DNA of 64,000 nt, taken from NCBI GenBank assembly GCA_965140365.1, contig OZ223196.1, one strand, 5' to 3'. Shown one piece after another: positions 35,429 through 44,956 of this stretch. The notes under the pieces are model-generated. The model had not been told where the DNA came from. It did no database searches and was given only the letters and a program-made list of their open reading frames with translations. Each line of letters begins with the position of its first letter. The stretch's first letter is position 1. A program made the position numbers and the translations under genes. Source of the stretch: Hydrogenovibrio sp965140365 (GTDB lineage: Bacteria > Pseudomonadota > Gammaproteobacteria > Thiomicrospirales > Thiomicrospiraceae).

Positions 35429-36754
35429 ATGGCTAAAAAAAATATTGTCGTCGTAGGAACGCAGTGGGGCGATGAAGGAAAAGGCAAAATTGTCGATTTA
35501 TTGACAGACCGTGTCGCGGCGGTTGTACGCTTTCAAGGTGGTCACAATGCCGGTCACACACTGGTTATTGATGGTCAGAAAACCGTATTGCATTTGATTC
35601 CATCCGGTATTTTGAGAGAAGAGGTGGAGTGCTTTATCGGTAACGGTGTCGTTTTGGCACCCGAGGCGCTGGAAAAAGAAGTGACGCAACTGGAAGCCAC
35701 CGGTCTGCGTGTTAAAAATCGTTTGAAAATCAGCGATGCCTGCCCATTGATTTTGGATTATCACGTTGCGTTGGATCAGGCCAGAGAGCTGGCTCGTGGT
35801 AATAAGCCTATCGGGACAACTGGGCGCGGCATTGGACCGGCTTATGAGGATAAGGTCGCGCGCCGCGGTTTACGTGCCGGTGATTTGCGCAATATGGAAC
35901 ACTTCAAGCAGAAGTTGCAAACCATTTTGGAATACCACAACTACATGTTGGAAAACTATTACCAAGCGGAGCCGGTTTCATTTGATGTGCTGTGGGAAAA
36001 GTGTCAGGCTTACGCCGACCTGATTGTACCGATGTTGGCGGATATTCCAAACCTGATTGATCAATACAACCGTGCCGGTAAAAACTTGATGTTTGAAGGT
36101 GCGCAAGGCACTTTGCTGGACATCGATCAAGGCACTTATCCTTATGTGACCTCTTCCAACACCACTGCGGGCGGCGCGGCTTCCGGCAGTGGTATCGGCC
36201 CTTGCCAGTTGGATTACGTGCTGGGGATTACTAAGGCTTACGCGACGCGTGTTGGCGGCGGGCCTTTCCCAACGGAATTGCTATATGATTGCGTGTCGGA
36301 TGAAGGGGATACGATTGGTAAAGAACTGGGGACGCGCGGCCGAGAATTTGGTGCGACAACCGGGCGGCAACGTCGCTGCGGTTGGTTTGATGCGGTGGCT
36401 TTGCGTCGTTCTGCTCAAGTGAACGGCTTAACCGGCGTGTGTTTGACCAAGCTGGATGTGTTGGACGAATTGGCTGAAATCAAGGTGTGTACAAAATACA
36501 CCAAAGACGGTGAAGATATTTTATTACCGCCATCCAGTGCGGATGAATATGAGTTGGTCAAGCCGCATTATGAAACATTAAAAGGCTGGAAAACGTCGAC
36601 GGTCGGCATTTCCAGCTGGGAAGCCTTGCCGAAGGAAGCGCAAACTTACATTCGTTTCCTGGAAAAAGAAATGGGTGTGCCAGTTTCGATTCTGTCAACC
36701 GGGCCGGATCGTAACGAAACGTTAGTTTTGCAAGACCCGTTTGCCGAAGCGTAA
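35429..36754 (+). CDS. purA: Adenylosuccinate synthetase
   Basis: Joins IMP and aspartate with GTP in AMP synthesis. The 441-residue product shows GTQWGDEGKGKIVD, GGHNAGHTLV, TTGRGIGPAYEDK, the switch FEGAQGTLLDIDQGTYPYVTSSN and the base-binding region near TKLDVLD. It closes the hflKC-DUF2065-hisZ-purA run and has its own terminator. Confidence 0.98.
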   Translation: MAKKNIVVVGTQWGDEGKGKIVDLLTDRVAAVVRFQGGHNAGHTLVIDGQKTVLHLIPSGILREEVECFIGNGVVLAPEALEKEVTQLEATGLRVKNRLKISDACPLILDYHVALDQARELARGNKPIGTTGRGIGPAYEDKVARRGLRAGDLRNMEHFKQKLQTILEYHNYMLENYYQAEPVSFDVLWEKCQAYADLIVPMLADIPNLIDQYNRAGKNLMFEGAQGTLLDIDQGTYPYVTSSNTTAGGAASGSGIGPCQLDYVLGITKAYATRVGGGPFPTELLYDCVSDEGDTIGKELGTRGREFGATTGRQRRCGWFDAVALRRSAQVNGLTGVCLTKLDVLDELAEIKVCTKYTKDGEDILLPPSSADEYELVKPHYETLKGWKTSTVGISSWEALPKEAQTYIRFLEKEMGVPVSILSTGPDRNETLVLQDPFAEA

Positions 36755-36777
36755 GGCTGGCTCTACTACGAGACGAT

Positions 36778-36804
36778 AAAAAAACCGCTTTCGAGCGGTT
36801 TTTT
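36778..36804 (+). terminator. purA terminator
   Basis: AAAAAACCGCT-TTCG-AGCGGTTTTTT: an A-run, a stable stem with a UUCG tetraloop, and a T-run, 24 bases past the purA stop. Confidence 0.92.
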
Positions 36805-36856
36805 ATTGCGGATTTCAACTTCCTTAGACGATTTTGAAAAAACTTGGAAAGGAGGT

Positions 36857-36880
36857 AAATCCACCAGGCCTGGTGGATTT
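36857..36880. terminator. Response-regulator terminator with CCAGGCCTGG core
   Basis: AAATCCACCAGG followed by CCTGGTGGATTT, a perfect palindromic stem just past the stop of the leftward receiver gene. The T-run is short, so termination may be moderate. Confidence 0.7.
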
Positions 36881-36892
36881 AGGTATTTGGTT

Positions 36893-37249
36893 TTAGAGGA
36901 CTTTTCGGATGATGTTTGGCAAGGTTTCCGGATTGAAAGGTTTGACAATCCAACCGGTTGCGCCCAATGCACGGCCTTGTTCTTTCATTTCCTGACTGGC
37001 TTCTGTGGTCATCATTAAAATTGGCGTGAAGCGGTAATTTTCAAGTTTTCTGGCCGCTTTCAGGAATTCCAAGCCGGACATGACCGGCATATTGATGTCG
37101 GAGATGATTACGTCAAATTGCGTTTTTTGCAAAGCATCGAGCCCTTGCTGGCCGTCTTCCGCAATGGTCAAGTCAAACGTTTGGCCGAGAACCATGTTGA
37201 CCAACTTTCGCATGGAGGAGGCGTCATCAATGTACAGAACTTTATTCAT
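36893..37249 (-). CDS. CheY-like single-domain response regulator
   Basis: From ATG 37249 the product is 118 residues, a lone receiver domain: VLYIDDASSMRK (acidic pair), phospho-acceptor Asp in VIISDINMPVMSG, the Thr pair in MMTTEA and Lys in GWIVKPF. A GTG at 37288 would add 13 residues with no ribosome site. It has no output domain, so it probably signals to a kinase or a motor; CheY itself is possible, but no chemotaxis gene is nearby. It is convergent with purA and divergent from ppiD. Confidence 0.9.
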   Translation of the reverse strand: MNKVLYIDDASSMRKLVNMVLGQTFDLTIAEDGQQGLDALQKTQFDVIISDINMPVMSGLEFLKAARKLENYRFTPILMMTTEASQEMKEQGRALGATGWIVKPFNPETLPNIIRKVL

Positions 37250-37379
37250 GGGCTTTTTACTTTCTTTTAAACAACCTAACTTTATCACAGAAATAAGGGT
37301 TTTTTCCTAAAAATTATCTGAAAGCCCCAACAGAGATTGTTACAATAATTTTTTTGACTTTTTAAGGTATCGGAACAAG

Positions 37380-39299
37380 ATGTTACAAAGCATTAGAGAG
37401 CATGCACAAGGCTGGATTGCCTGGACGATTGTAGGTTTAATCATCATTACATTCGCTCTGTTCGGCATCGATCAGTATGCCCAAGGTGACAAGACTGTTG
37501 TCGTCGCAGAGGTGAATGGTGAGGACATTACAGCAACGGAATTCTTGACGCTTTATAGCCGTCAGCAGTCCCGTCTTAAAGAGCAATTCGGCGAGCTTTA
37601 CGACCAAGTTGTTCAGGATGAAGAGTTGCGTGACCAGGTAATGGATGCTTTGATTGAATCGGAAGTGGTTCGACAGTGGGCGGATTCGCATGATATGGTG
37701 ATTTCAGATCAACAGTTGGCGATGACCATCCAATCCGCATCGGTCTTCCAAAAAGACGGTCAATTTGACGATGCATTGTACAAAGACATTTTGATGCGCA
37801 ACGGTTTGAATGTGGCGCGTTTCGAATACGAACAACGTCAATATTTGATTGAAAATCAAAATCGTCAGCTGACGGCGGCATCCGCCATTGTGACGGACGA
37901 CCAGATTAAGCAACTGGCCGCCTTGCAGTTCCAGAAGCGTGATGTCAATTATCTGCGCGTTGATCAGCGTCCGTTTATTGAAACCGCTAAGGTGCCGGAA
38001 GACGCCATTCAAGCGTATTATGATCAGCACAAAGATAGTTTCGTGACACCGGAAATGGTTAAGTTGAGTTATGTCTTGTTGTCGCAAGAAGCCTTGGCGG
38101 AACAAGTGGCCGTCAACGATAAAATTTTGAAACAATTCTACGACAACAACAAAGACCAGTTTACCGAGCCGGAAAAACGTCAGGCCAGCCATATTTTGGT
38201 GAAAATTGATGAAGAAACCGACGAAGCCGCCGCGTTGAAGAAAATTCAAGACATTCAAGCCAAACTGGCGGATGGTGCCGATTTTGCCGAACTGGCGAAA
38301 GAGTATTCCGACGATCCGGGGTCAGCGGCGATGGGCGGTGATTTAGGTTTGTTCCAGCAGGGAATGATGGTGCCGGAGTTCGATGAAGCGGTCTTCACCA
38401 TGAAAGTGGGCGAGGTCAGTAAACCGGTGAAAACCGATTTCGGCTACCACTTGATTAAGTTGACGAAGGTGGAACCGAAAAAAGAACTTCCGTATGCGGA
38501 TGTAAAAGAAGAAGTGGAAGAGATGTACCGCAACCAGCAAGCGGAAAAACAATATTTCGAACAGCTGGAACAATTGAATACCGTGGCTTATGAACAAGCC
38601 GATTCTCTGGTTCCGGCCGCTGAAGTGGTTGGCTTGGAAGTGCAAACCACCGATCCGATTCCAAGAAGCGGTGGCGGGGATGATGTGACGTCCAATGCCA
38701 AAGTCATGGCCGCGGCCTTTTCCGACGATGTGAAAAAATCCGGTTTGAACAGTGCCGCGATTGAACTGTCGCCGACCGAATCGGTGGTGGTCCGTGTCGA
38801 TGAAAGCATGCCGGCCAAGCAACAGTCTTTGGAAGAGGTTAAAGTGGATATTGTGCGTATTCTGAAACGTGAAGCGGCAGTGAATGCCTCGGCAGATTTA
38901 GCGGGTGAATTGCTGGCTAAATTGCAGAAAGGTGACACTAAAATGCAGGAGCTGGTTAAAGAGGGCGTCGAATTCACGCCGGTCGGATGGTTGGAACGGG
39001 AAAACCGTCGGGTGTTGCCGCAACTGACGCAAGCCATTTTTAAGGCGCCGAAACCAAGTGGTGAAACGCCAAGTTATACGACTTATCAATTGCCGACCGG
39101 TGATTCGGTGGTCATTGAGGTGTTGCGTGTTGAAGAAGGGACTGTGCCGGAAGACAAAGCGGTTAAAACTCAATTGAAACAGGCTTTGGTCAATCTGTCG
39201 GCGACTTCTGAGGTGGACGCGCGCATTCAAACGATGATTGATGCGGCGAAAATTGAAAAAATGCCGAACTATAAAACCATCAAACCAGCCGGTTTGTAA
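37380..39299 (+). CDS. ppiD: Membrane-anchored periplasmic prolyl isomerase/chaperone PpiD
   Basis: A 639-residue folding factor near the Sec translocon. It begins MLQSIREHAQGWIAWTIVGLIIITFALFG (inside start, one TM helix), then a SurA_N-like helical region (about 35-170), one parvulin domain (QASHILVKIDEETDEAAALKKI to GYHLIKLTKVE, about 265-365) and a long C-terminal region. Length is close to E. coli PpiD (623). Single gene with two downstream hairpins. Confidence 0.93.
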   Translation: MLQSIREHAQGWIAWTIVGLIIITFALFGIDQYAQGDKTVVVAEVNGEDITATEFLTLYSRQQSRLKEQFGELYDQVVQDEELRDQVMDALIESEVVRQWADSHDMVISDQQLAMTIQSASVFQKDGQFDDALYKDILMRNGLNVARFEYEQRQYLIENQNRQLTAASAIVTDDQIKQLAALQFQKRDVNYLRVDQRPFIETAKVPEDAIQAYYDQHKDSFVTPEMVKLSYVLLSQEALAEQVAVNDKILKQFYDNNKDQFTEPEKRQASHILVKIDEETDEAAALKKIQDIQAKLADGADFAELAKEYSDDPGSAAMGGDLGLFQQGMMVPEFDEAVFTMKVGEVSKPVKTDFGYHLIKLTKVEPKKELPYADVKEEVEEMYRNQQAEKQYFEQLEQLNTVAYEQADSLVPAAEVVGLEVQTTDPIPRSGGGDDVTSNAKVMAAAFSDDVKKSGLNSAAIELSPTESVVVRVDESMPAKQQSLEEVKVDIVRILKREAAVNASADLAGELLAKLQKGDTKMQELVKEGVEFTPVGWLERENRRVLPQLTQAIFKAPKPSGETPSYTTYQLPTGDSVVIEVLRVEEGTVPEDKAVKTQLKQALVNLSATSEVDARIQTMIDAAKIEKMPNYKTIKPAGL

Positions 39300-39321
39300 A
39301 TTGATCGTTAGAGTGATTCTT

Positions 39322-39347
39322 CAAAACGCCCAGGCCTGGGCGTTTTG
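39322..39347. terminator. ppiD terminator with CCAGGCCTGG core
   Basis: CAAAACGCCCAGG followed by CCTGGGCGTTTTG, a perfect palindrome, 22 bases past the ppiD stop. Confidence 0.8.
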
Positions 39348-39366
39348 AAAACAAAATCGCAAGCAT

Positions 39367-39394
39367 AAAAAAAGCGCCTTACGGCGCTTTTTTT
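39367..39394. terminator. Bidirectional terminator between ppiD and the cupin gene
   Basis: AAAAAAAGCGCC-TTAC-GGCGCTTTTTTT, a classical symmetric terminator for the convergent ppiD and cupin genes. Confidence 0.92.
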
Positions 39395-39416
39395 ATGGCG
39401 GCTAATCATTTTGCTG

Positions 39417-39692
39417 TTAGCCGAATTGATAATGCTTTCTAACGGGTTTTTCCACCGCCCAGTAGCAGTTTAAGCCGCGACGAAAGGTTACTAGGTCGCC
39501 GGATTTAATATGATACTGTGTGCCGTTTTCGGTTGTAACGGTGACTTCGCCTTCCAGCAAGTAGCAGATTTCCCGTTCGTCATAGTGCCAAGGGAAGTTG
39601 GAAATTTCTTTCTCCCATATCGGCCATTGCATGACCCCCATCAGGTCTAGCTTCTCCTGTGACGGATTGGATTCGATGGTAACGTCGTTCAT
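39417..39692 (-). CDS. Small cupin-domain protein
   Basis: The ATG at 39692 follows GGAGG at five bases, so it is chosen over 39731. The 91-residue product is a single cupin barrel: FPWHYDEREICYLLEGEVTVTTENG holds the first motif and SGDLVTFRRGLNCYWAVEKPVRKHYQF the second, a style seen in DUF861/EutQ-like cupins. The usual HxH of motif 1 is not evident (HYDE is present), so metal binding is uncertain. The function is unknown. Confidence 0.82.
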   Translation of the reverse strand: MNDVTIESNPSQEKLDLMGVMQWPIWEKEISNFPWHYDEREICYLLEGEVTVTTENGTQYHIKSGDLVTFRRGLNCYWAVEKPVRKHYQFG

Positions 39693-39828
39693 GCGGTCCT
39701 CCAGTCTAGGACGGTTTTTGAAAGCGGTCATGGCAGTCGCTGCGCATGACCTTTCGTTTGACTCGCGTTCGAAGTGCTTTCGGTGGATTGACGTTGGCTG
39801 TCGTTATAAAAGCCGAGACCACCTGTTA

Positions 39829-40491
39829 TTATTCTGACGGTTCTGAGTTGTCAGCCGGTACTCTGTAAAGTGCTTGTGCCGCACGCAAGTACTTTTTGCG
39901 GCTCCATAATAAGCCCCAGCGGCTACCTCCGACCTGGCGCCATAAGACGGCGGAACGAACGCCTGCAAGCAGAAGCGCACGGATTTTATTCGCCGTTTTG
40001 GGGTTCTGCAAATGCCCGTGCTGTCCATTGACCATGATTCTCGGGTTAATCGGACTGATGTTCTCCGAATAGGCTCTTGCCAAGGTCGCGATGACGTTTT
40101 CATGGAAGTCGCCGAAATGGGTTCTTTGCGAACGGGCGGATTCAATCACTCTAGAAACCTTATCAAAAGTCCCGTCGGTTTTCGAGACATTTTTTTCTAA
40201 AATCATCAAACTGAGTACGTATTTTGTCACCTCGATATTACGAGACGACACCGATTCATTGGAACTCATCTGGGCTAAAAGAGTATTGACGCCCAACTGA
40301 ATGTTTTCAACTTGGCCACCGAAAACGTCCAGCGTATCGTTCGGGTTTTCGCAGAACAATGAATTGATACTGGTCTGATATGCAATTTCGTCGGTTTTCC
40401 CGGTGGTGGCCAGTTGATACACTTGTTGTGCCACCTGGTAGATGCCGATAAGGGCGATGGCTTTGTCTTGTTCGGTATAGGTTTGCGTCAT
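39829..40491 (-). CDS. hflD: HflD-family lysogenization regulator homologue
   Basis: From ATG 40491 the 220-residue product begins MTQTYTEQDKAIALIGIYQVAQQVYQLATTG and has the HflD pattern of helices (NPNDTLDVFGG, NIEVTKYVLSLMILE, RARLLLAGVRSAVLWRQ-like end). An ATG at 40521 lies inside the mnmA end. In E. coli HflD binds lambda CII; its native role is unclear. It follows mnmA closely, the same order as in E. coli, but purB, normally next, is not here. Confidence 0.92.
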   Translation of the reverse strand: MTQTYTEQDKAIALIGIYQVAQQVYQLATTGKTDEIAYQTSINSLFCENPNDTLDVFGGQVENIQLGVNTLLAQMSSNESVSSRNIEVTKYVLSLMILEKNVSKTDGTFDKVSRVIESARSQRTHFGDFHENVIATLARAYSENISPINPRIMVNGQHGHLQNPKTANKIRALLLAGVRSAVLWRQVGGSRWGLLWSRKKYLRAAQALYRVPADNSEPSE

Positions 40492-40501
40492 AACGTCGAT
40501 T

Positions 40502-41662
40502 CTATCTCGCTTCAATCTCATTTAAGTGATGATAACGTCCGGTAATCACCGCGCCGCCGAGGCATTCGTCACCTTCATAGAATACCACGGACTGGCCGGG
40601 TGTAATCGCTGTTTGCTCTTGGTCGAATTTGACAACGATTTTACCGTTGTTTTCGCTTAAGATTTGGCAGTCGGTTTCCGGTTGTCGGTAACGCACTTTG
40701 GCTTTGAGCGGGTGATTCTGTTTGGGGCATTTGCCGGACGTCCAGTCGCAGGTGTCGGCCGTTAAATAAGCGTGGTTCAGCAGCGGGTGGTCGGCACCTT
40801 GAACGGCAATCAGTTGATTTTTTTCTAAATCCTTGTCGGCCGAAAACCAGGGAAGACCGGAATCGCCATGCCCGCCGCCAATCCCCAAGCCTTTACGCTG
40901 TCCTAAGGTGTGGTACATCAAGCCGTCGTGTTGACCGATGACTTTGCCTTCGGTATTCACGATGTCCCCCGGTTGAGCCGGTAAAAACTGTTGCAGGAAG
41001 TCTTTGAACTTGCGTTCGCCGATAAAACAAATGCCGGTGCTGTCTTTTTTGTCGTGTGTGATCAAGCCAGCGTCTTCCGCCAGTTGGCGTACATAGGGTT
41101 TTTCCAGCTCGCCGATCGGAAACATGGACTTCGCTAATTGATGCTGTTGCAGGGTGTACAGAAAGTAACTTTGATCTTTGTTGGCATCCAAGCCTTTCAT
41201 CAGGTGGCATTGCCCGTTTTCGTCGCGGTGGATGCGCGCGTAATGCCCGGTAGCGATGAAATCCGCGCCCAAGGTCATGGCATGTTGTAAGAAGGCTTTG
41301 AATTTGACTTCTTTGTTGCACAGAATGTCCGGGTTCGGAGTACGCCCGGATTTGTATTCCGCTAAAAAGTGTTCAAAAACCCGATCCCAGTAGTCACCGG
41401 AGAAATTTTCCACGTGTAGCGGAATGTCCAGTTTTTCGCAAATTGCCAGGACGTCTTTTAGGTCTTCGGCGGCGGGGCAGTAGTCTTCGGTGTCGTCGCC
41501 TTCCCAATTTTTCATGAAGAGGCCTTCAACGTCATAGCCTTGTTGTTTCAATAGCAAGGCGGTAACAGACGAGTCCACACCGCCGGAAAGGCCGACGATG
41601 ACTTTGGTATGAGCGTTGTCCCCGGTTGGGGTTTGAGTGGTGTTTTGAGTGGTTTTTTGCAT
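40502..41662 (-). CDS. mnmA: tRNA 2-thiouridylase MnmA
   Basis: Thiolates U34 in tRNAs for Glu, Gln and Lys. The 386-residue product has PP-loop GLSGGVDSSVTALLL, the Cys in DILCNKEVKF, the paired catalytic Cys in TGICFIGERKFKDFL and HTLGQRKGLGIGG. Full length with an extended N-terminus rich in Thr and Gln. It lies between rluE and hflD on the minus strand. Confidence 0.97.
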   Translation of the reverse strand: MQKTTQNTTQTPTGDNAHTKVIVGLSGGVDSSVTALLLKQQGYDVEGLFMKNWEGDDTEDYCPAAEDLKDVLAICEKLDIPLHVENFSGDYWDRVFEHFLAEYKSGRTPNPDILCNKEVKFKAFLQHAMTLGADFIATGHYARIHRDENGQCHLMKGLDANKDQSYFLYTLQQHQLAKSMFPIGELEKPYVRQLAEDAGLITHDKKDSTGICFIGERKFKDFLQQFLPAQPGDIVNTEGKVIGQHDGLMYHTLGQRKGLGIGGGHGDSGLPWFSADKDLEKNQLIAVQGADHPLLNHAYLTADTCDWTSGKCPKQNHPLKAKVRYRQPETDCQILSENNGKIVVKFDQEQTAITPGQSVVFYEGDECLGGAVITGRYHHLNEIEAR

Positions 41663-41674
41663 GGGCTTATTTTA

Positions 41675-42232
41675 TCACGATTTTTCCAAAAGAATGGATT
41701 CGCCGGGTTGTAAGTTTTTGAGTTGGTAATCGCCGATTCGCGTGCGGATCAAGCGTAAGGTCGGAAAGCCGACGGCCGCCGTCATGCGTCGAACTTGGCG
41801 GTTTTTGCCTTCGGTAATGGTCAGCTCCAGCCAGGAGGTTGGAATGTTTTTGCGTTCACGAATCGGTGGATTACGTGACCACAGCCATTTGGGTTCCTGG
41901 ATTTTTTTGGCTTTGGCCGGCTGAGTGAGGCCATCTTTGAGTTCCACACCTTGTTGCAGCTGTTTAATGGCTTGTTTGGATAAGTCGCCTTCCACTTGCA
42001 CCAGATACGTTTTCGGCTGTTTATGTTTTGGATCGGCAATTTGATGTTGCAGTTTTCCATCGTCGGTCAACAGCAATAAGCCTTCGGAATCACGGTCCAA
42101 GCGTCCGGCGGCATAGAAGCCGGGGCGCTGAATGTAATCCGCCAGGGTTTCGCGTTGCCCTTTGTATTGCGGCTCATCGGTAAACTGGCAAAGTACATTA
42201 AAAGGTTTGTTGAAAAGCAGCAGGTCACTCAT
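41675..42232 (-). CDS. rluE: 23S rRNA pseudouridine synthase E
   Basis: Makes pseudouridine in 23S rRNA (U2457 in E. coli). The 185-residue product has no S4 domain, as for RluE, and shows the catalytic GRLDRDSEGLLLLTDDG, the KTYLVQVEG strand and NRQVRRMTAAVGFPTLRLIR. It is upstream of mnmA by 12 bases, one unit with hflD. It is divergent from icd, with a 213-base gap. Confidence 0.95.
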   Translation of the reverse strand: MSDLLLFNKPFNVLCQFTDEPQYKGQRETLADYIQRPGFYAAGRLDRDSEGLLLLTDDGKLQHQIADPKHKQPKTYLVQVEGDLSKQAIKQLQQGVELKDGLTQPAKAKKIQEPKWLWSRNPPIRERKNIPTSWLELTITEGKNRQVRRMTAAVGFPTLRLIRTRIGDYQLKNLQPGESILLEKS

Positions 42233-42309
42233 GGGGTTTGACTCATCGTTTCATCGTTGACTTATATTTTTTCGGTCGGTGATGTAAAATAGGCGTTATT
42301 CTAACATTC

Positions 42310-42398
42310 TTTAGGGAATCTCTATTCATTCTGGGAGAGCCGGTTGAGCCATTTTCGCATTCAAGCGGCTTTTCACGAATCAGTGAAGGTTCCCTTAA
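42310..42398. repeat. 89-bp inverted repeat upstream of icd
   Basis: The left arm starts TTTAGGGAATCTCTATTC; the right arm, read in reverse, starts TTAAGGGAACCTTCACTG. Over 38 bases the two arms match at about 27 positions. The ends resemble those of the 272-bp element (TTTAAGGAACCTCTGATT), so this may be a short relative, or the icd leader hairpin. It ends 47 bases before the icd ATG. Confidence 0.6.
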
Positions 42399-42445
42399 CC
42401 TTTCAACGCCTGACCTCGAGGCGCGCTTAATTTTAGGAATTTTCA

Positions 42446-44683
42446 ATGACAGAATCCGCTAAGACGACTTCCAAGATTATTTATACCCTAACCGACGAAG
42501 CGCCAGCTTTGGCCACTTACTCGTTATTGCCGATTATCGAAGCCTTTACCAAAGCCGCCGGTGTGGCGGTTGAAACGCGCGATATCTCGCTAGCCGGGCG
42601 TATTCTGGCCAACTTTCCGGAAAAACTGACCGACACCCAGCGCGTTGGCGATGCTTTGAACGAGTTGGGTGAACTGGCGAAAACGCCGGATGCCAACATC
42701 GTCAAGTTGCCGAATATCAGTGCGTCCATTCCCCAGTTGAATGCGGCTATTAAGGAATTGCAATCCCAGGGCTATGATGTCCCGGATTATCCGGCCAACC
42801 CAAAAAATGCCGAAGAAGAGAACATCAAAGCCACTTACGCCAAAGTGCTGGGCAGTGCCGTTAACCCCGTTTTGCGTGAAGGGAATTCCGACCGTCGCGC
42901 GCCGACGTCGGTGAAAAATTTTGCTAAGAAACATCCGCATTCGATGGGTGCCTGGTCGGCGGATTCCAAGTCGAAAGTGGCGCACATGTCTGAGGGGGAC
43001 TTCTACGGTTCCGAAAAATCCACGACCTTGTCGGATGCCACCGAGTTTAAAATCGAATTTGTGTCTGAATCAGGCGAAACGAAAGAATTAAAAGCCTATG
43101 CGCCTTTACAGGCGGGGGAAATTATTGATGCGGCGGTCATGCGTCAGAAAGCCTTGCGTGATTTCCTGGCAAAGGCGGTTCAGGAAGCCAAAGAGCAAGG
43201 TATTTTATTCTCGTTGCACCTGAAAGCGACCATGATGAAAGTGTCCGACCCGATTATCTTCGGCCAGGCGGTATCGGTCTTCTTTGCCGAGGTGTTTGAA
43301 AAATACGCCGCGGAATTCGAGCAAGTGGGCGTGAACGCAAACAACGGTTTAGGGGACGTTTACAGCAAAATCCAAACTTTGGACGATGACAAACGTGCCG
43401 AAATCGAGCAAGCGATTGCCGATACCGTGTCCGCTAAAGCCGATATCGCCATGGTCGATTCCGATAAAGGCATCACCAACCTGCATGTACCGTCCGACGT
43501 GATTGTCGATGCTTCCATGCCGGCGATGATCCGCACGTCCGGACAAATGTGGAACAAAGACGGTCAACAACAAGATACGCTGGCGGTGATTCCGGATCGT
43601 TGTTATGCCGGTGTCTATCAAGAAACCATTAATTTCTGTAAGCATCATGGCGCGTTTGACCCAACTACCATGGGAACGGTGCCGAACGTTGGTTTGATGG
43701 CGCAAAAAGCGGAAGAGTATGGCTCGCACGATAAAACCTTCCAAATGACTGATGCCGGGACCGTTAAGGTGCTGGATAAAGACGGGCAGGTTTTGCTGGA
43801 ACAAAATGTGGAAGCCGGGGATATTTTCCGTATGTGTCAGGTCAAGGATGCGCCGATTCGCGACTGGGTCAAGTTGGCCGTCAGTCGTGCGCGTGCCACA
43901 GGCTGGCCGACGGTGTTCTGGCTGGACACCAATCGCGCGCACGATCACCAGTTGATTGAAAAGGTCAATCACTATTTATTGGAGCATGATACCGCCGGTT
44001 TGGAAATTCATATTATGTCGCCGGAAGAAGCCACGCGCTTTACGTTGCGTCATGTCAAAGAAGGACAAAACGTCATTTCCGTAACCGGGAATGTGTTGCG
44101 TGATTATTTGACCGACCTGTTCCCGATTTTGGAGTTAGGTACGTCCGCTAAAATGTTGTCCATTGTGCCGTTGATGAATGGCGGCGGTTTGTTTGAAACC
44201 GGTGCGGGTGGGTCTGCGCCGAAACACGTTCAGCAGTTTATGAGCGAAAACCATTTGCGCTGGGATTCACTGGGTGAGTTCCTGGCATTGGCGGTGTCGC
44301 TGGAGCATCTGTCCAGCCATTTCAACAACCCGAAAGCACAGGTCTTGGCGGATGCCTTGGACAAAGCCACCGGGCGTTTCCTGGAAAACAACAAGTCGCC
44401 ATCACGTAAAGTGGGTGAAATCGACAACCGTGGCAGTCATTTCTATTTGGCGATGTACTGGGCGCAGGAATTGGCGGCTCAGGACGCGGATGCCGAATTA
44501 AGAACGCGCTTTACCGATTTGGCCGACGCTATGGCGAAAAACGAAGCGCAAATCATGGACGAACTGAACGGCACGCAAGGCCAGGCCGTGGACATCGGCG
44601 GTTATTACAAGCCAAATGCCGAACTGGCCAGCCAAGCCATGCGCCCGAGCGCGACCTTAAATACGTTGATTGATGCCGTATAA
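42446..44683 (+). CDS. icd: Isocitrate dehydrogenase, monomeric NADP type
   Basis: Oxidises isocitrate to 2-oxoglutarate with NADP. The 745-residue product is the large monomeric form, unrelated in length to the 416-residue dimeric enzyme: TDEAPALATYSLLPIIEAFTKAAGV, NSDRRAPTSVKNFAKKHPHSMG, KDAPIRDWVKLAVSRARATGWPTVFWLD and GAGGSAPKHVQQF are family landmarks. The gene is single and ends in a symmetric terminator. Confidence 0.97.
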   Translation: MTESAKTTSKIIYTLTDEAPALATYSLLPIIEAFTKAAGVAVETRDISLAGRILANFPEKLTDTQRVGDALNELGELAKTPDANIVKLPNISASIPQLNAAIKELQSQGYDVPDYPANPKNAEEENIKATYAKVLGSAVNPVLREGNSDRRAPTSVKNFAKKHPHSMGAWSADSKSKVAHMSEGDFYGSEKSTTLSDATEFKIEFVSESGETKELKAYAPLQAGEIIDAAVMRQKALRDFLAKAVQEAKEQGILFSLHLKATMMKVSDPIIFGQAVSVFFAEVFEKYAAEFEQVGVNANNGLGDVYSKIQTLDDDKRAEIEQAIADTVSAKADIAMVDSDKGITNLHVPSDVIVDASMPAMIRTSGQMWNKDGQQQDTLAVIPDRCYAGVYQETINFCKHHGAFDPTTMGTVPNVGLMAQKAEEYGSHDKTFQMTDAGTVKVLDKDGQVLLEQNVEAGDIFRMCQVKDAPIRDWVKLAVSRARATGWPTVFWLDTNRAHDHQLIEKVNHYLLEHDTAGLEIHIMSPEEATRFTLRHVKEGQNVISVTGNVLRDYLTDLFPILELGTSAKMLSIVPLMNGGGLFETGAGGSAPKHVQQFMSENHLRWDSLGEFLALAVSLEHLSSHFNNPKAQVLADALDKATGRFLENNKSPSRKVGEIDNRGSHFYLAMYWAQELAAQDADAELRTRFTDLADAMAKNEAQIMDELNGTQGQAVDIGGYYKPNAELASQAMRPSATLNTLIDAV

Positions 44684-44737
44684 GTGAAACTGATAAGCCG
44701 TTTTTAAAGACGGTTGCCATTCAGGTATTCAATGTAT

Positions 44738-44765
44738 AAAAACCGCCAGGCCTGGCGGTTTTTTG
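44738..44765. terminator. icd terminator with CCAGGCCTGG core
   Basis: AAAAACCGCCAGG followed by CCTGGCGGTTTTTT, a perfect palindromic stem with a strong T-run, 54 bases past the icd stop. Confidence 0.9.
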
Positions 44766-44956
44766 TTTTTTTATTCCGGCTAAAAATTCAGCATAATCGG
44801 TATGGTTATTAACGATTTTTATTGGCTTTTCATCTTCTTTTGTCATATAAATTGAGTTTCAAGATAAGTGTTTATACTTATTTTGTTGTGTTGGTGTCGA
44901 GCACCATCTGATGCCGATGTGATTTCCAATGAATATGGACTGAAGGAGTATTTGAA

